Of a stretch of 64,000 nucleotides of DNA, positions 20,190 through 30,821 are shown one piece after another. The stretch lies in the NCBI RefSeq assembly GCF_038502225.1, contig NC_091321.1:37729261-37793260 (forward strand), written 5' to 3'. The notes beneath the pieces were generated by a model that worked only from the letters and a program-made list of their open reading frames with translations, had not been told where the DNA came from and made no database searches. Numbering within the stretch: position 1 is the stretch's first letter; each line of letters starts with the position of its first letter. The translations under genes and the position numbers were made by a program. This DNA comes from Cherax quadricarinatus (taxonomy: Eukaryota > Arthropoda > Malacostraca > Decapoda > Parastacidae).

Positions 20190-23100
20190 GTTTTTCTCCT
20201 TTCTCTAAATAGCTCTTTTTCTTCTTTATTTCTTCTATTGTCCATGGGGAAGTGGAAAAGAATCTTTCCTCCGTAAGCCATGCGTGTCGTATGAGGCGAC
20301 TAAAATGTCGGGAGCGATGGGCTAGTAACCCCTTCTCCTGTAGACATTTACTAAAAAAGAGAAGAAAAACTTTATAAAACTGGGAAGCTTGAATGTGCGC
20401 GGATGTAGTGCGGATGACAAGAAACAGATGATTGCTGATGTTATGAATGAAAAGAAGTTGGATGTCCTGGCCCTAAGCGAAACAAAGCTGAAGGGGGTAG
20501 GGGAGTTTCGGCAGGGGGAAATAAATGGGATTAAATCTGGAGTATCTGAGAGAGTTAGAGCTAAGGAAGGGGTAGCAGTAATGTTGAAGGATCAGTTATG
20601 GAAGGAGAAAAGAGAATATGAATGTGTAAATTCAAGAATTATGTGGATTAAAGTAAAGGTTGGATGCGAAAAGTGGGTCATAATAAGCGTGTATGCACCT
20701 GGAGAAGAGAGGAATGTAGAGGGGAGAGAGAGATTTTGGGAGATGTTAAGTGAATGTATAGGAACCTTTGAACCAAGTGAGAGAGTAATTGTGGTAGGGG
20801 ACCTGAATGCTAAAGTAGGAGAAACTTTTAGAGAGGGTGTGGTAGGTAAGTTTGGGGTACCAGGTGTAAATGATAATGGGAGCCCTTTGATTGAACTTTG
20901 TATAGAAAGGGGTTTAGTTATAGGTAATACATATTTTAATAAAAAGAGGATAAATAAGTATACAAGATATAATGTTGGGCGAAATGACAGTAGTTTGTTG
21001 GATTATGTATTGGTAGATAAAAGACTGTTGGGTAGACTTCAGGATGTACATATTTATAGAGGGGCCACAGATATATCAGATCACTTTTTAGTTGTAGCTA
21101 CACTGAGAGTAAAAGGTAGATGGGATACAAAGAGAATAGAAGCATAAGGGAAGAGAGAGGTGAAGGTTTATAAACTAAAAGAGGAGGCAGTTAGGGTAAG
21201 ATATAAACAGCTGTTGGAGGATAGATGGGCTTATGAGAGCATAGGCAGTGGGGTCGAAGAGGTATGGGGTAGGTTTAAAAATGTAGTGTTAGAGTGTTCA
21301 GCAGAAGTTTGTGGTTACAGGAAAGTGGGTGTGGGAGGGAAGAGGAGCGATTGGTGGAATGATGATATAAAGAGAGTAGTAATGGAGAAAAAGTTAGCAT
21401 ATGAGAAGTTTTTACAAAGTAGAAGTGATGCAAGGAGGGAAAAGTATATAGAGAAAAAGAGAGAGGTGAAGAGAGTGGTGAAGCAATGTAAAAAGAGAGC
21501 AAATGAGAGAGTGGGTGAGATGTTATCAATAAATTTTGTTGAAAATAAGAGAAAGTTTTGGAGTGAGATTAACAATTTAAGGAAGCCTAGAGAACAAATG
21601 GATTTGTCAGTTAAAAATAGGAGAGGAGAGTTATTAAATGGAGAGTTAGAGATATTGGGAAGATGGAGGGAATATTTTGAGGAATTGTTAAATGTTGATG
21701 AAGATAGGGAAGCTGTGATTTCGTGTATAGGGCAAGGAGGAATAACATCTTGTAGGAGTGAGGAAGAGCCAGTTGTGAGTGTGGGGGAAGTTCGTGAGGC
21801 AGTAGGTAAAATGAAAGGGGGTAAGGCAGCCGGGATTGATGGGATAAAGATAGAAATGTTAAAAGCAGGTGGGGATATAGTTTTGGAGTGGTTGGTGTAA
21901 TTATTTAATAAATGTATGGAAGAGGGTAAGATACCTAGGGATTGGCAGAGAGCATGCGTAGTTCCTTTGTATAAAGGCAAAGGGGACAAAAGAGAATGCA
22001 AAAATTATAGGGGGATAAGTCTGTTGAGTATACTTGGTAAAGTGTATGGTAGAGTTATTATTGAAAGAATTAAGAGTAAGACAGAGAATAGGATAGCAGA
22101 TAAATAAGGAGGCTTTAGGAAAGGTAGGGGGTGAGTGGACCAGGTGTTTACAGTGGACCATATAAGTGAACAGTATTTAGATAAGGCTAAAGAGGTTTTT
22201 GTAGCATTTATGGATTTGGAAAAGGCATATGACATGGTGGATAGGGGGGCAATGTGGCAGATGTTGCAGGTGTATGGTGTAGGAGGTAGGTTACTGAAAG
22301 CAGTGAAGAGTTTTTATGAGGATAGGGTGCTTTACACTACAGCTTAAAAACTGTAGTGTAAGGCACCCTTCTGGCAAGACAGTGATGGAGTGAATGATGG
22401 TGAAAGTTTTTCCTTTTCGGGCCCCCCTTCCTTGGTGGGAATCGGCCAGTGTGTTAATAATAAAAATAAAAAAGTGAGGCTCAAGTTAGAGCATGTAGGA
22501 AAGAGGGAAATTATTTCCCAGTAAAACTAGGCTCTTGGGAGATTCTGAAGAGAAGTTGCAGAGGTTGGTGGATGAATTTGGTAGGGTATGCAAAAGAAGA
22601 AAGTTAAAAGTGAATACAGGAAAGAGTAAGGTTATGAGGATAACAAAAAGATTAGGTGATGAAAGATTGGATATCAGATTAGAGGGAGAGAGTATGGTGG
22701 AGGTGAATGTATTCATATATTTGGGAGTGGACGTGTCAGCGGATGTGTCTATGAAAGATGAGGTGAATCATAGAATTGATGAGGGGAAAAGGGTGAGCGG
22801 TGCACTTAGGAGTCTGTGGAGACAAAGAACTTTGTCCTTGGAGGCAAAGAGGGGAATGTATGAGAGTATAGTTTTACCAACGCTCTTATATGGGTGTGAA
22901 GCATGGGTGATGAATGTTGCAGCGAGGAGAAGGCTGGAGGCAGTGGAGATGTCATGTCTGAGGGCAATGTGTGGTTGGAATATAATGCAGAGAATTCGTA
23001 GTTTGGAAGTTAGGAGGAGGTGCGGGATTACCAAAACTGTTGTCCAGAGGGCTGAGGAAGGGTTGTTGAGGTGGTTTGGACATGTAGAGAGAATGGAGCA

Positions 23101-23540
23101 AAACAGAATGACTTTAAGAGTGTATCAGTCTGTAGTGGAAGGAAGGTGGGGTAGGGGTCGGCCTAGGAAAGGTTGGAGGGAGGGGGGTAAAGGAGGTTTT
23201 GTGTCCGAGGGGCTTGGACTTCCAGCAGGCATGCGTGAGCGTGTTTGATAGGAGTGAAAGGAGACAAATGGTTTTTAATACTGACGTGCTGTTGGAGTGT
23301 GAGCAAAGTAACACTTATTAAGGGATTCAGGGAAACTGGCAGGCCGGACTTGAGTCCTGGAGATGGGAAGTACAGTGCCTGCACTCTGAAGGAGGGGTGT
23401 TAATGTTGCAGTTTAAAAACTGTAGTGTAAAGCACCCTTCTGGCAAGACAGTGATGGAGTGAATGATGGTGAAAGTTTTTCTTTTTCGGGCCACCCTGCC
23501 TTGGTGGGAATCGGCGAGTGTGTTAATAAAAAATATAAAA
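20190..23540 (+). pseudogene. RTE-like LINE, nearly full length but missing the catalytic core
   Basis: A leader (20190-20385) precedes an AP-endonuclease domain: VLALSETKLKG (about 20464), VISVYAPGEERN, VIVVGDLNAKVGE (about 20790), DYVLVDKRLLGR and ATDISDHFLVVA (about 21070, the SDH motif). The reverse transcriptase part follows with IPRDWQRACVVPLYKGKGDK, NYRGISLLS and MDLEKAYD. A short RTE tail is inserted at about 22330-22472, and the segment that should carry FADD is deleted at about 22531 (CTAGGCTCTTGGG joins distant parts). The C-terminal part with GCEAWVMNVAARRRLEAVEM and RWFGHVERM remains, then the 3' tail. It cannot make active reverse transcriptase. Confidence 0.85.
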
Positions 23541-23549
23541 TAATATATA

Positions 23550-25225
23550 TATATATATATATATTTTTTTTTCAAGAAGTTGGCTGTCTCCCACCGAGGC
23601 AAGATGACCCAAAAACAAAGAAAATCCCCAGAAAGAAAATATTTTCTCATCATTCAATACTTTCACCTCACTCATACATAATTACTGTCTTTGCAGAGGT
23701 TCTCAGATACAACAGTTTAGAAGTCCCTCCAAGCTGTCAATATCCCAGACCCCTCCTTTAAAGTGCAGGCATTATACTTTCCATTTCCACTACTCAAGTC
23801 TGGCTAAATCTATAATAACCAGTTTCCCTGAATCCCTCCACTAAATATTACCCTGCTCACACTCCAACAACTTGTCAAGTCCCAAAAACCATTCGTCACC
23901 ATTTATTCCTATCTAACGCGCTCACACTCGCTTGAAGTCCAATCCCCTCTCCCACAAAACCAACTTTATCCCCTCCCTTTGGTTTTTGCAAGGACAACCC
24001 TTACTCCTCCTTCCTTCTCCTTCAGATTTATGCACTCTCCAAGTCATTCTACTCTGATTCTCTAAATGACCAAACCATCTCAACAACCCCTCTTCAGCTC
24101 TCTGACTAATACTTTTATTAACTCCACACTTTGAATTCTCTGCATAACATTTACACCACACATTGCCCTTAGACAGGACATCTCCACTGCCTCCAGCCGC
24201 CTCTTCGCTGCAGCATTTACAACCCATGCTTCACACCCATATAATAGTGTTGGCCACTACTTTCATACATTCCCTTCTTTGCCTCTATAGATAAAGTTTT
24301 TTGTCTCCACAGATACCTCAATGCACCACTCGCCTTTTGTCCTTCATCAAGTCTATAGCTAACCTCATCCTTCATAAACCCATATGTTGACAAGTCAACT
24401 CTCAAATATCTGAAAACATTCACTTCTTCCATATTCCCTCTCTCCAATATGATATCAAATTTTTCTTTATCTAAATCATCTGATAGTCTCATCACCTTAC
24501 TCTTATCAATGTTCACTTTCAACTTTCTACATTTACACACCCTCCCAAACTCGTCTACTAACCTTTGCAACTTTTCTTTAAAATCTCCCATAAGTAGAGT
24601 ATCATCAGCAACAAGTAACTGTGTCAGCTCCCATTTTGTACTTGATTTCCCATAATTTAATCCCACTCCTCTCCCCAACGCCCTAGCATTTACTTCTTTT
24701 ACATCCCCCATCTATAAATACAGTGGACCCCTGCTTTACGATCACCTCCCAATGCGACCATTTATGTAAGTGTATTTATGTAAGTGCGTTTGTACGTGTA
24801 TGTTTGGGGGTCTGAAATGGACTAATCTAATTCACAATATTCCTTATGGGAACAAATTCGTTCAGTACTGGCACCTGAACATCTGGAATGAAATAATATC
24901 GTAAACTGGGGGTCCACTGTATATTAAACAACCATGGTGACATTACACATCCCTGTCTAAGACCTACTTTTACTGGGAAGTAATCTCCCTCTCTCCTACA
25001 CACCCTAAAATGAGCCTCACTATCCTCATAAAACCTCTTTACAGCATTTAGAAACTTACTACCTATTCCATACACTTGCATCATCTGCCACATTGCTCCC
25101 CTATCCACTCTATCATATGAAATGAAAACTTCTCTACCTTTATCTAAATACTGTTCACATATATGCTTCAATGTAAACACTTGATCTACACATCCACTAC
25201 CCCCTCTAATGCCTCCTTGCTTTAA
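23550..25225 (-). pseudogene. RTE-like LINE, reverse transcriptase half, broken
   Basis: On the minus strand: HICEQYLDKGREVFISYDRV and GLRQGCVMSPWLFN (about 24950-25180), a MITE interruption (24721-24919), LLVADDTLLMGDF (VADD at about 24605, the metal-binding motif), VNVFRYLRVDLS, then ISQRAEEGLLRWFGHLE (about 24100). The 3' tail with CCGAGGCAAGATGACCC sits at about 23590. Frame changes near 24217 and elsewhere inactivate it. Confidence 0.8.
24721..24919. mobile_element. Tigger-like MITE, 199 bp
   Basis: The inverted ends CAGTGGACCCCTGCTTTACG and AACTGGGGGTCCACTG are flanked by TA (24719-24720 and 24920-24921). The related RTE copy at 34340-34370 lacks the insertion and shows one TA at the same place, so the insertion and the target duplication are visible directly. 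Confidence 0.9.
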
Positions 25226-25636
25226 CGCATTGGCCGTTTCCCACCGATGCAGGGTGACCCAAAAAGAACACTTTCTGTAAAGTAAAAGGACACAAGTGCA
25301 ACTAATGTGACATTTATTGTGGCAACGTTTCGCTCTCCAGGAGCTTTATCAAGCCATTACAAACAATACATGGACACAGAGGGTATATAAAGGCTCAGAG
25401 TGAGGTGTAATACTAGTGAGGCACCATTTCGATGTTCACTAGTAGTAGTAGTAGTAGTGGTAGTGGTAGTGACAAAAGTAATACAATATGGTAGAGGAAT
25501 TAATTCGTACAAGAGTAAAAGGATATAAAAGCTATTACTTGGGTAACATAAAAATAGGTTGGACAAATATAGACTGGAAAGAGGCAGCTTGTTTCAGTGT
25601 TCACTCTCTGTGCTTTGTGTAGTATAACAGGAGAGA

Positions 25637-27178
25637 CTATGTGATGGCAGGGTTTACTGTTTTCAGGAGGATTCTTGCTAAGACTTCGGAGATGGTGAAG
25701 CTGCCGCTGTTTTGTTTAATTGTATTCGAAACAGCGATCAGTGCTGATTCGAGGCACTTGCGTCTGCGGAAATTAGTTTCGTTGATCACTAATTGGGCGT
25801 CTCTGAATTTCATGAGATGACTGGTGGAATTTCGGTGTTGTACACAGGCGTTGTTCAAGTTATCGTTCCTACATGCGTAAATGTGTTCATTGAGGCGGGT
25901 GTCGAGGTTTCTGGCTGTTTCACCTACGTAAATCTTGTCACAGCCTCCACAGGGTATAGTGTAAACTCCTGCATTGACTGGTTCATGGTGCTTGGATTTT
26001 GTCCTGGTTATATCCTTTATTGAAGTGCTAGAAGCGATGGCGACTCTGGTGTTAGCTTGTGAAAGTACTTTTGAGACGTTCATTGCAACCTGGCTGTTGG
26101 GAAGAATTATAACTTAGCTGGGAGTGGTGTTGATGCGTGGAGAATTTATGATCTGAAGAGCTCTTTTCTTGCAGTCTTTGATGAAAAAAGGAGGAAAATG
26201 TAACTCAGTGAATGTTTGGTGAATGTATGTACATTCCTCGTCAAGAAACTCAGGACTACAAATTCGGTATGCTCTTAGGAAAAACCCGATGATGATGCCT
26301 CTTTTGGTCTTGGTATCTTGACTGGAATAGAAGTGTGTGAGATCATTTTTATTGGTGGGTTTCCGATAAACTTGAAATCTTAGGTTGTTGTCTACTTTGT
26401 GAATGAGGACGTCGAGGAAAGGTAGCTTGTCATTGGACTCTTCTTCTAGTGTAAACTGGATCGCCGGTTCAACTGCGTTGAGCCTTGCCTGAAGATCCTG
26501 TACATCAAAACGTTTTGGAGTTATTACGAGGACATCGTCCACGTAACGCAACCAAGTGACGCTTGAAGGGATGATGTTGGCGAAGTGTTCGGACTCTAGG
26601 TGTTCCATGTTCCATGTATAAGTTGGCTAGGACGGCACTTATGGGGGACCCCATTCCCATGCCGTAGGTTTGCTTGTAGAGCTTGTTATTGAAAGAAAAA
26701 CAGTTGAAATTAACACAGAGTTCAATTAAGTCAACAAAATCTCCGGGAGGTAGAGGAAGATTAAGGTCCTGATTGACTTTACGTCGTAGAACCTCGATGG
26801 CTTTTTTGGTAGGTACTTTTGTGAAGAGGGAAGTCACATCCAAACTGCTTAGTTTCTTGTTACGGATGGAGAGGTTACGGATGCGGTTGAGAAGGTCGCC
26901 TGAGTGTTTAAGATGAGCGGGGCTTATGGTCCCCAGAAGGCAGGAAAGATGTTTGGCAAGAACTCCGGCTAGTTTGTGTGGAGCACTGCCTATTCCTGAC
27001 GTGATTGGTCTGAGTGGAATATTGTGTTTATGGGTCTTGGGTAAACCATACATGTGTGCTGGTTTAGGGTTGCTTGGTAACAAATACAGAAGTTTCTTCC
27101 CTTCTCTAGTGCGTTTGAGTATTTGTCTGGTTTTGTATAGAAAATCTTTGGTGAGCTACCTTTCCTCGATGTCCTCAT
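25637..27178 (-). pseudogene. Penelope-like reverse transcriptase with GIY-YIG endonuclease, frame-broken
   Basis: On the minus strand the reverse transcriptase reads AHMYGLPKTHK, PLRPITSGIGSAPHKLAG (about 27040), LDVTSLFTKVPTKKAI, GMGMGSPISAVLANLYMEH (about 26630), then after a frame change WLRYVDDVLVI (the YVDD catalytic motif, about 26560), LPFLDVLIHK and YRKPTNKNDLTHFYSSQ. The endonuclease part has VYTIPCGGCDKIYVGETARN (about 25950), the GIY-YIG motif of canonical Penelope elements, and DTRLNEH. A stop separates it from the reverse transcriptase near 26114, and a frame shift is near 26610. The proteins would make target-primed cDNA. Confidence 0.85.
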
Positions 27179-27944
27179 TCACAAAGTAGACAACAACCTA
27201 AGATTTCAAGTTTATCGGAAACCCACCAATAAAAATGATCTCACACACTTCTATTCCAGTCAAGATACCAAGACCAAAAGAGGCATCATCATCGGGTTTT
27301 TCCTAAGAGCATACCGAATTTGTAGTCCTGAGTTTCTTGACGAGGAATGTACATACATTCACTAAACATTCACTGAGTTACATTTTCCTCCTTTTTTCAT
27401 CAAAGACTGCAAGAAAAGAGCTCTTCAGATCATAAATTCTCCACGCATCAACACCACTCCCAGCAAAGTTATAATTCTTCCCAACAGCCAGGTTGCAATG
27501 AACGTCTCAAAAGTACTTTCACAAGCTAACACCAGAGTCGCCATCGCTTCTAGCACTTCAATAAAGGATATAACCAGGACAAAATCCAAGCACCACGAAC
27601 CAGTCAATGCAGGAGTTTACACTATACCCTGTGGAGGCTGTGACAAGATTTACGTAGGTGAAACAGCCAGAAACCTCGACACCCGCCTCAATGAACACAT
27701 TTACGCATGTAGGAACGATAACTTGAACAACGCCTGTGTACAACACCGAAATTCCACCAGTCATCTCATGAAATTCAGAGACGCCCAATTAGTGATCAAC
27801 GAAACTAATTTCCGCACACGCAAGTGCCTCGAATCAGCACTGATCGCTGTTTCGAATACAATTAAACAAAACAGCGGCAGCTTCACCATCTCCGAAGTCT
27901 TAGCAAGAATCCTCCTGAAAACAGTAAACCCTGCCATCACATAG
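27156..27944 (+). pseudogene. Penelope-like element, plus-strand arm: end of reverse transcriptase and GIY-YIG endonuclease
   Basis: This arm starts within the reverse transcriptase thumb region (LPFLDVLIHKVDNNLRFQVY on the plus strand) and has an in-frame stop near 27361 (HSLNIH region). It then carries an uninterrupted endonuclease frame 27498-27944 with the VYTIPCGGCDKIYVGET motif. It differs from the opposite arm at only a few positions (for example RTRK for RRRK), so both arms came from one source element. Confidence 0.8.
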
Positions 27945-28384
27945 TCTCTCCTGTTATACTACACAAAGCACAGAGAGTGAACACTGAAACAAGCTGCCTC
28001 TTTCCAGTCTATATTTGTCCAACCTATTTTTATGTTACCCAAGTAATAGCTTTTATATCTTTTTACTCTTGTACGAATTAATTGCTCTACCATATTGTAT
28101 TACTTTTGTCACTACCACTACCACTACTACTAGTGAACATCGAAATGGTGCCTCACTAGTATTACACCTCACTCTGAGCCTTTATATACCCTCTGTGTCC
28201 ATGTATTGTTTGTAATGGCTTGATAAAGCTCCTGGAGAGCAAAACGTTGCCACAATAAATGTCACATTAATTGCACTTGTGTCCTTTTACTTTACATATT
28301 GTCGGTAATTATACCAACTTTATTACAAGAACACTTTCACCATCACTCATACATAATCACTGGCTTTGCAAAAGCACTCAGATA

Positions 28385-28492
28385 CACAAATAACCCGCAC
28401 ATAAAAGAAAGGAGCTTATGATGACGTTTCGGTCCGACTTGGACCATTTACAAAGTCACACTAACGAAAAGAAGAGCAGGATGAGTATGTAT
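28385..28492 (+). mobile_element. Fragment of the foldback (ACACAAATAACCCGC) element
   Basis: It starts ACACAAATAACCCGCACATA and contains GACGTTTCGGTCCGACTTGG, as at 31215-31265. Only one arm is present; it ends in GTATGTATAGATACGA. It interrupts an RTE 3' tail. Confidence 0.65.
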
Positions 28493-29070
28493 AGATACGA
28501 CAGTTTAGATATCCCTCCAAACTGCCAATATCCCAAACCCCTCCTTTAAAGTGCAGGTATTGTATTTCCCATTTCCAGGACTCAAGTCCGGCTAACTGGT
28601 TTCCCTGAATCTATTCACAAAATATTTCCCTGCTCACACTCCAACAGCTCATCAGGTCCCAAAAACCATTTGTCTCCATTCACTCCTATCTAACATGCTC
28701 ACACATGCTGGAAGTCCAAGCCCCTTGCCCACAAAACCTCCTTTACACCTTCCCTCCAAAGTTTTCGAGGATGACCCCTACCCTGCCTTCCTTCCCCTAC
28801 ATGTGTTCTCGAAGTCATTCTGCTTTGTTCCATTCTCTAAATGACCAAACCACCTCAACAGCCCACCTCCTAATTTCCACACTATGAATTCTCTGCATAA
28901 TATTTATACCACACATTGCCTTTAGACAGGACATCTCCACTGCCTCCAGCTGCCTCCTTGCTGCAGCATTTACAACCCATGCTTCACACCCATATAAGAG
29001 TGTTGGTACCACTATACTTTCGTTCATTCCCTTCTTTGCCTTCATAGATAACATTCTTTGTATGTATATA

Positions 29071-30383
29071 CAGTGGACCCTTACTTTTCATGTTTAATCC
29101 ATTCCAGAGAGATCGGCGAAAACTGAAAACATTTTCCCCATAAGAAATAATGTAAATACAATTAATCCGTTCCAGACACCCAGAAATATTGACAAAATTT
29201 TTTTTACCTTAAAGATAGATTTACATGCACAAAAGAATGAACATTCAGTATGACACTTGCCTTTATTGAAGGCTGTAGTTGATGGATGGAAGACAGGGAG
29301 GAGGGGAGAGGGAAGAGAGGTTATTGTTTGGAAGGGGAATCCCCCTCCATAAGGACTCTTAGGTACCAAGTCCTTATCTGGGGTCACTTCCCTTCCTTGT
29401 TTTTTAATGACACAAATCTTGCCATCCTACTCCACATTGCACAAATCTCCATTACTACCTCCCTTTACCACCACCACTACCACCTTCTACCACCATCACA
29501 ACCACTACCACCTTCTACCACCATCACAACCACTACCACCCTCTACCACCATCACAACCCCTACCACCCTCCACCACCATCACAACCCCTACCACCCTCC
29601 ACCACCATCACAACCCCTACCACCCTCCACCACCATCACAACCCCTACCACCCTCCACCACCATCACAACCACTACCACCATCACTATCCTCTACCACCA
29701 TCACAACCACTACCACCATCACTACCACCCTCTACCACCATCACAGCCACCCTCTACCACCATCACAACCACTACCACCCTCTACTACCAGCACTACCAC
29801 CCTCTACCACCATCACAACCACTACCACCCTCTACTACCAGCACTACCACCCTCTACCACAATCACTACCACCCTCTACCACCATCACAACCACTGCCAT
29901 CCTCTACCACCATCACTTCCATCCTCTACCACCATCACTACCACCATCACTACCACTACCACCATCACTACCACCATCACTACCACCCTCTACCACCACC
30001 ACTTTCGTATTTTTCTACAAACTTTTTCTTGAATTCTATCGTGTTTCTCACATTCTTTACCAAAGGGCTGGCACTAGAAGCTTTCTTTGGGCCCATAGTG
30101 GCTTATTTAGCAGTCACACACAAGAAATAAGTGCCAAAAACAATGGATTATTACGAAATGTTTCACATGACCTCACTGGATATGTTCACTCACCGAGAAA
30201 CAACACGACACTGCCTGAGAATGCATGTGGGAGGTGGCTTTGTGTACGCTCTGGGCACTGGACAGGTTCCATACCATTGACGAAAATGGAGGAAATCAAC
30301 GAAAACGGAACCAATATTTTGACGAAGTTAGCAAAAATGGAAATTGGCGATAACGGAGATCAACGAAAAGGAAGGGTCCACTG
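29071..30383 (-). mobile_element. Tigger-like deletion derivative carrying an (ACC)-type satellite
   Basis: The ends CAGTGGACCCTTACTTTTC and GGAAGGGTCCACTG are flanked by TA (29069-29070, 30384-30385). On the minus strand the left part (29387-29300) matches the C-terminal end of Tigger-like transposases (TPDKDLVPKS). The middle (29450-30005) is a CCACCCTCTACCACCATCAC-type satellite that replaced the transposase. The right part (30060-30380) is the former 5' region. Confidence 0.8.
29450..30005. repeat. Trinucleotide-based (CCACTA/CCATCA) satellite
   Basis: An imperfect array of ACC/ATC/TCT triplets, with a loose 24-bp period built on ACCCTCTACCACCATCACAA. It yields Thr/Pro/His-rich open frames of up to 332 codons on the plus strand that are not proteins. 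It lies inside a Tigger-like derivative. Confidence 0.9.
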
Positions 30384-30399
30384 TATTTCTTCTTTTTTC

Positions 30400-30790
30400 A
30401 ACTAACCGGCCGTATCCCACCAAAGCAGGGTGACCCAAAAAGAAAAAGTTTCTCATTTTAACTTAAGTAATATATACAGGAGAGTGGGTTACTAGCCTCT
30501 TGCTCCCAGCATTTTAGTTGCCTTTTACAACATGCATGGGTTACGGAGGAAAAATTCTGTTCCACTTCCCCCCTGAAGATAAGAGGAAATAAATAAGTAC
30601 AATAACTAGTAAGAAAAATAGAAAAAACTCAGAGGGGTGTATATATATATATGCTTGAACATGCATGTGTAGTGTGACCAAAGTGTAAGTAGAAGTAGCA
30701 AGGCGTACCTAAAACTTCGCATGTCTATGAGACAAAAAAGACACCAGCAATCCTACCATCATAAAGCAATTACAGGCTTCCATATTACAA
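30400..30790 (-). mobile_element. RTE-like LINE end fragments
   Basis: It holds a tail-type sequence (CGTATCCCACCAAAGCAGGG) joined to a leader-type sequence on the minus strand (GGTTACTAGCCTCTTGCTCC, AACATGCATGGGTTACGGAG), matching 20190-20370. No coding part is present, so it is an extreme internal deletion or two fused fragments. Confidence 0.6.
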
Positions 30791-30821
30791 TCACTTGGCA
30801 GGACAATAGTGCAGTGGACCC

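Larger units (their letters stand above)
25276..28326. mobile_element. Penelope-like element inserted as an inverted (palindromic) partial dimer
   Basis: Two arms, 25278-26470 and about 27150-28300, are inverted copies with few differences; the centre (26470-27150) occurs once. The 12-bp target duplication AAGAACACTTTC is at 25264-25275 and 28327-28338. Each outer end carries a hammerhead-related sequence (GGAGAGCGAAACGTTGCC). The whole is therefore one insertion event, with one longer copy on the minus strand and one 5'-truncated copy on the plus strand. Inverted, truncated partners are known for Penelope-like elements. Confidence 0.85.
25235..29063 (-). pseudogene. RTE-like LINE 3' part, split by a Penelope-like insertion
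   Basis: The 3' tail (CCCACCGATGCAGGGTGACC, about 25239) continues after the Penelope-like insertion at 28327 (CATCACTCATACATAATCAC) and then into the C-terminal coding part on the minus strand with VVPTLLYGCEAWVVNAAARR (about 28950). A foldback fragment (28385-28492) lies within the tail. It stops abruptly at about 29063, next to a Tigger-like element. Confidence 0.7.

Noticed and set aside
25310..25350. Hammerhead ribozyme at the ends of the inverted Penelope-like element
   Set aside because: The stem II and GAAACGTT part is present, but the core reads TTGATAA instead of CTGATGA in both arms, so it is not called as a ribozyme; it is mentioned only as related sequence.
29286..30405. Thr/Pro/His-rich frames of 248 and 332 codons
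   Set aside because: They are frames over a triplet satellite inside a Tigger-like derivative with TA target duplications.
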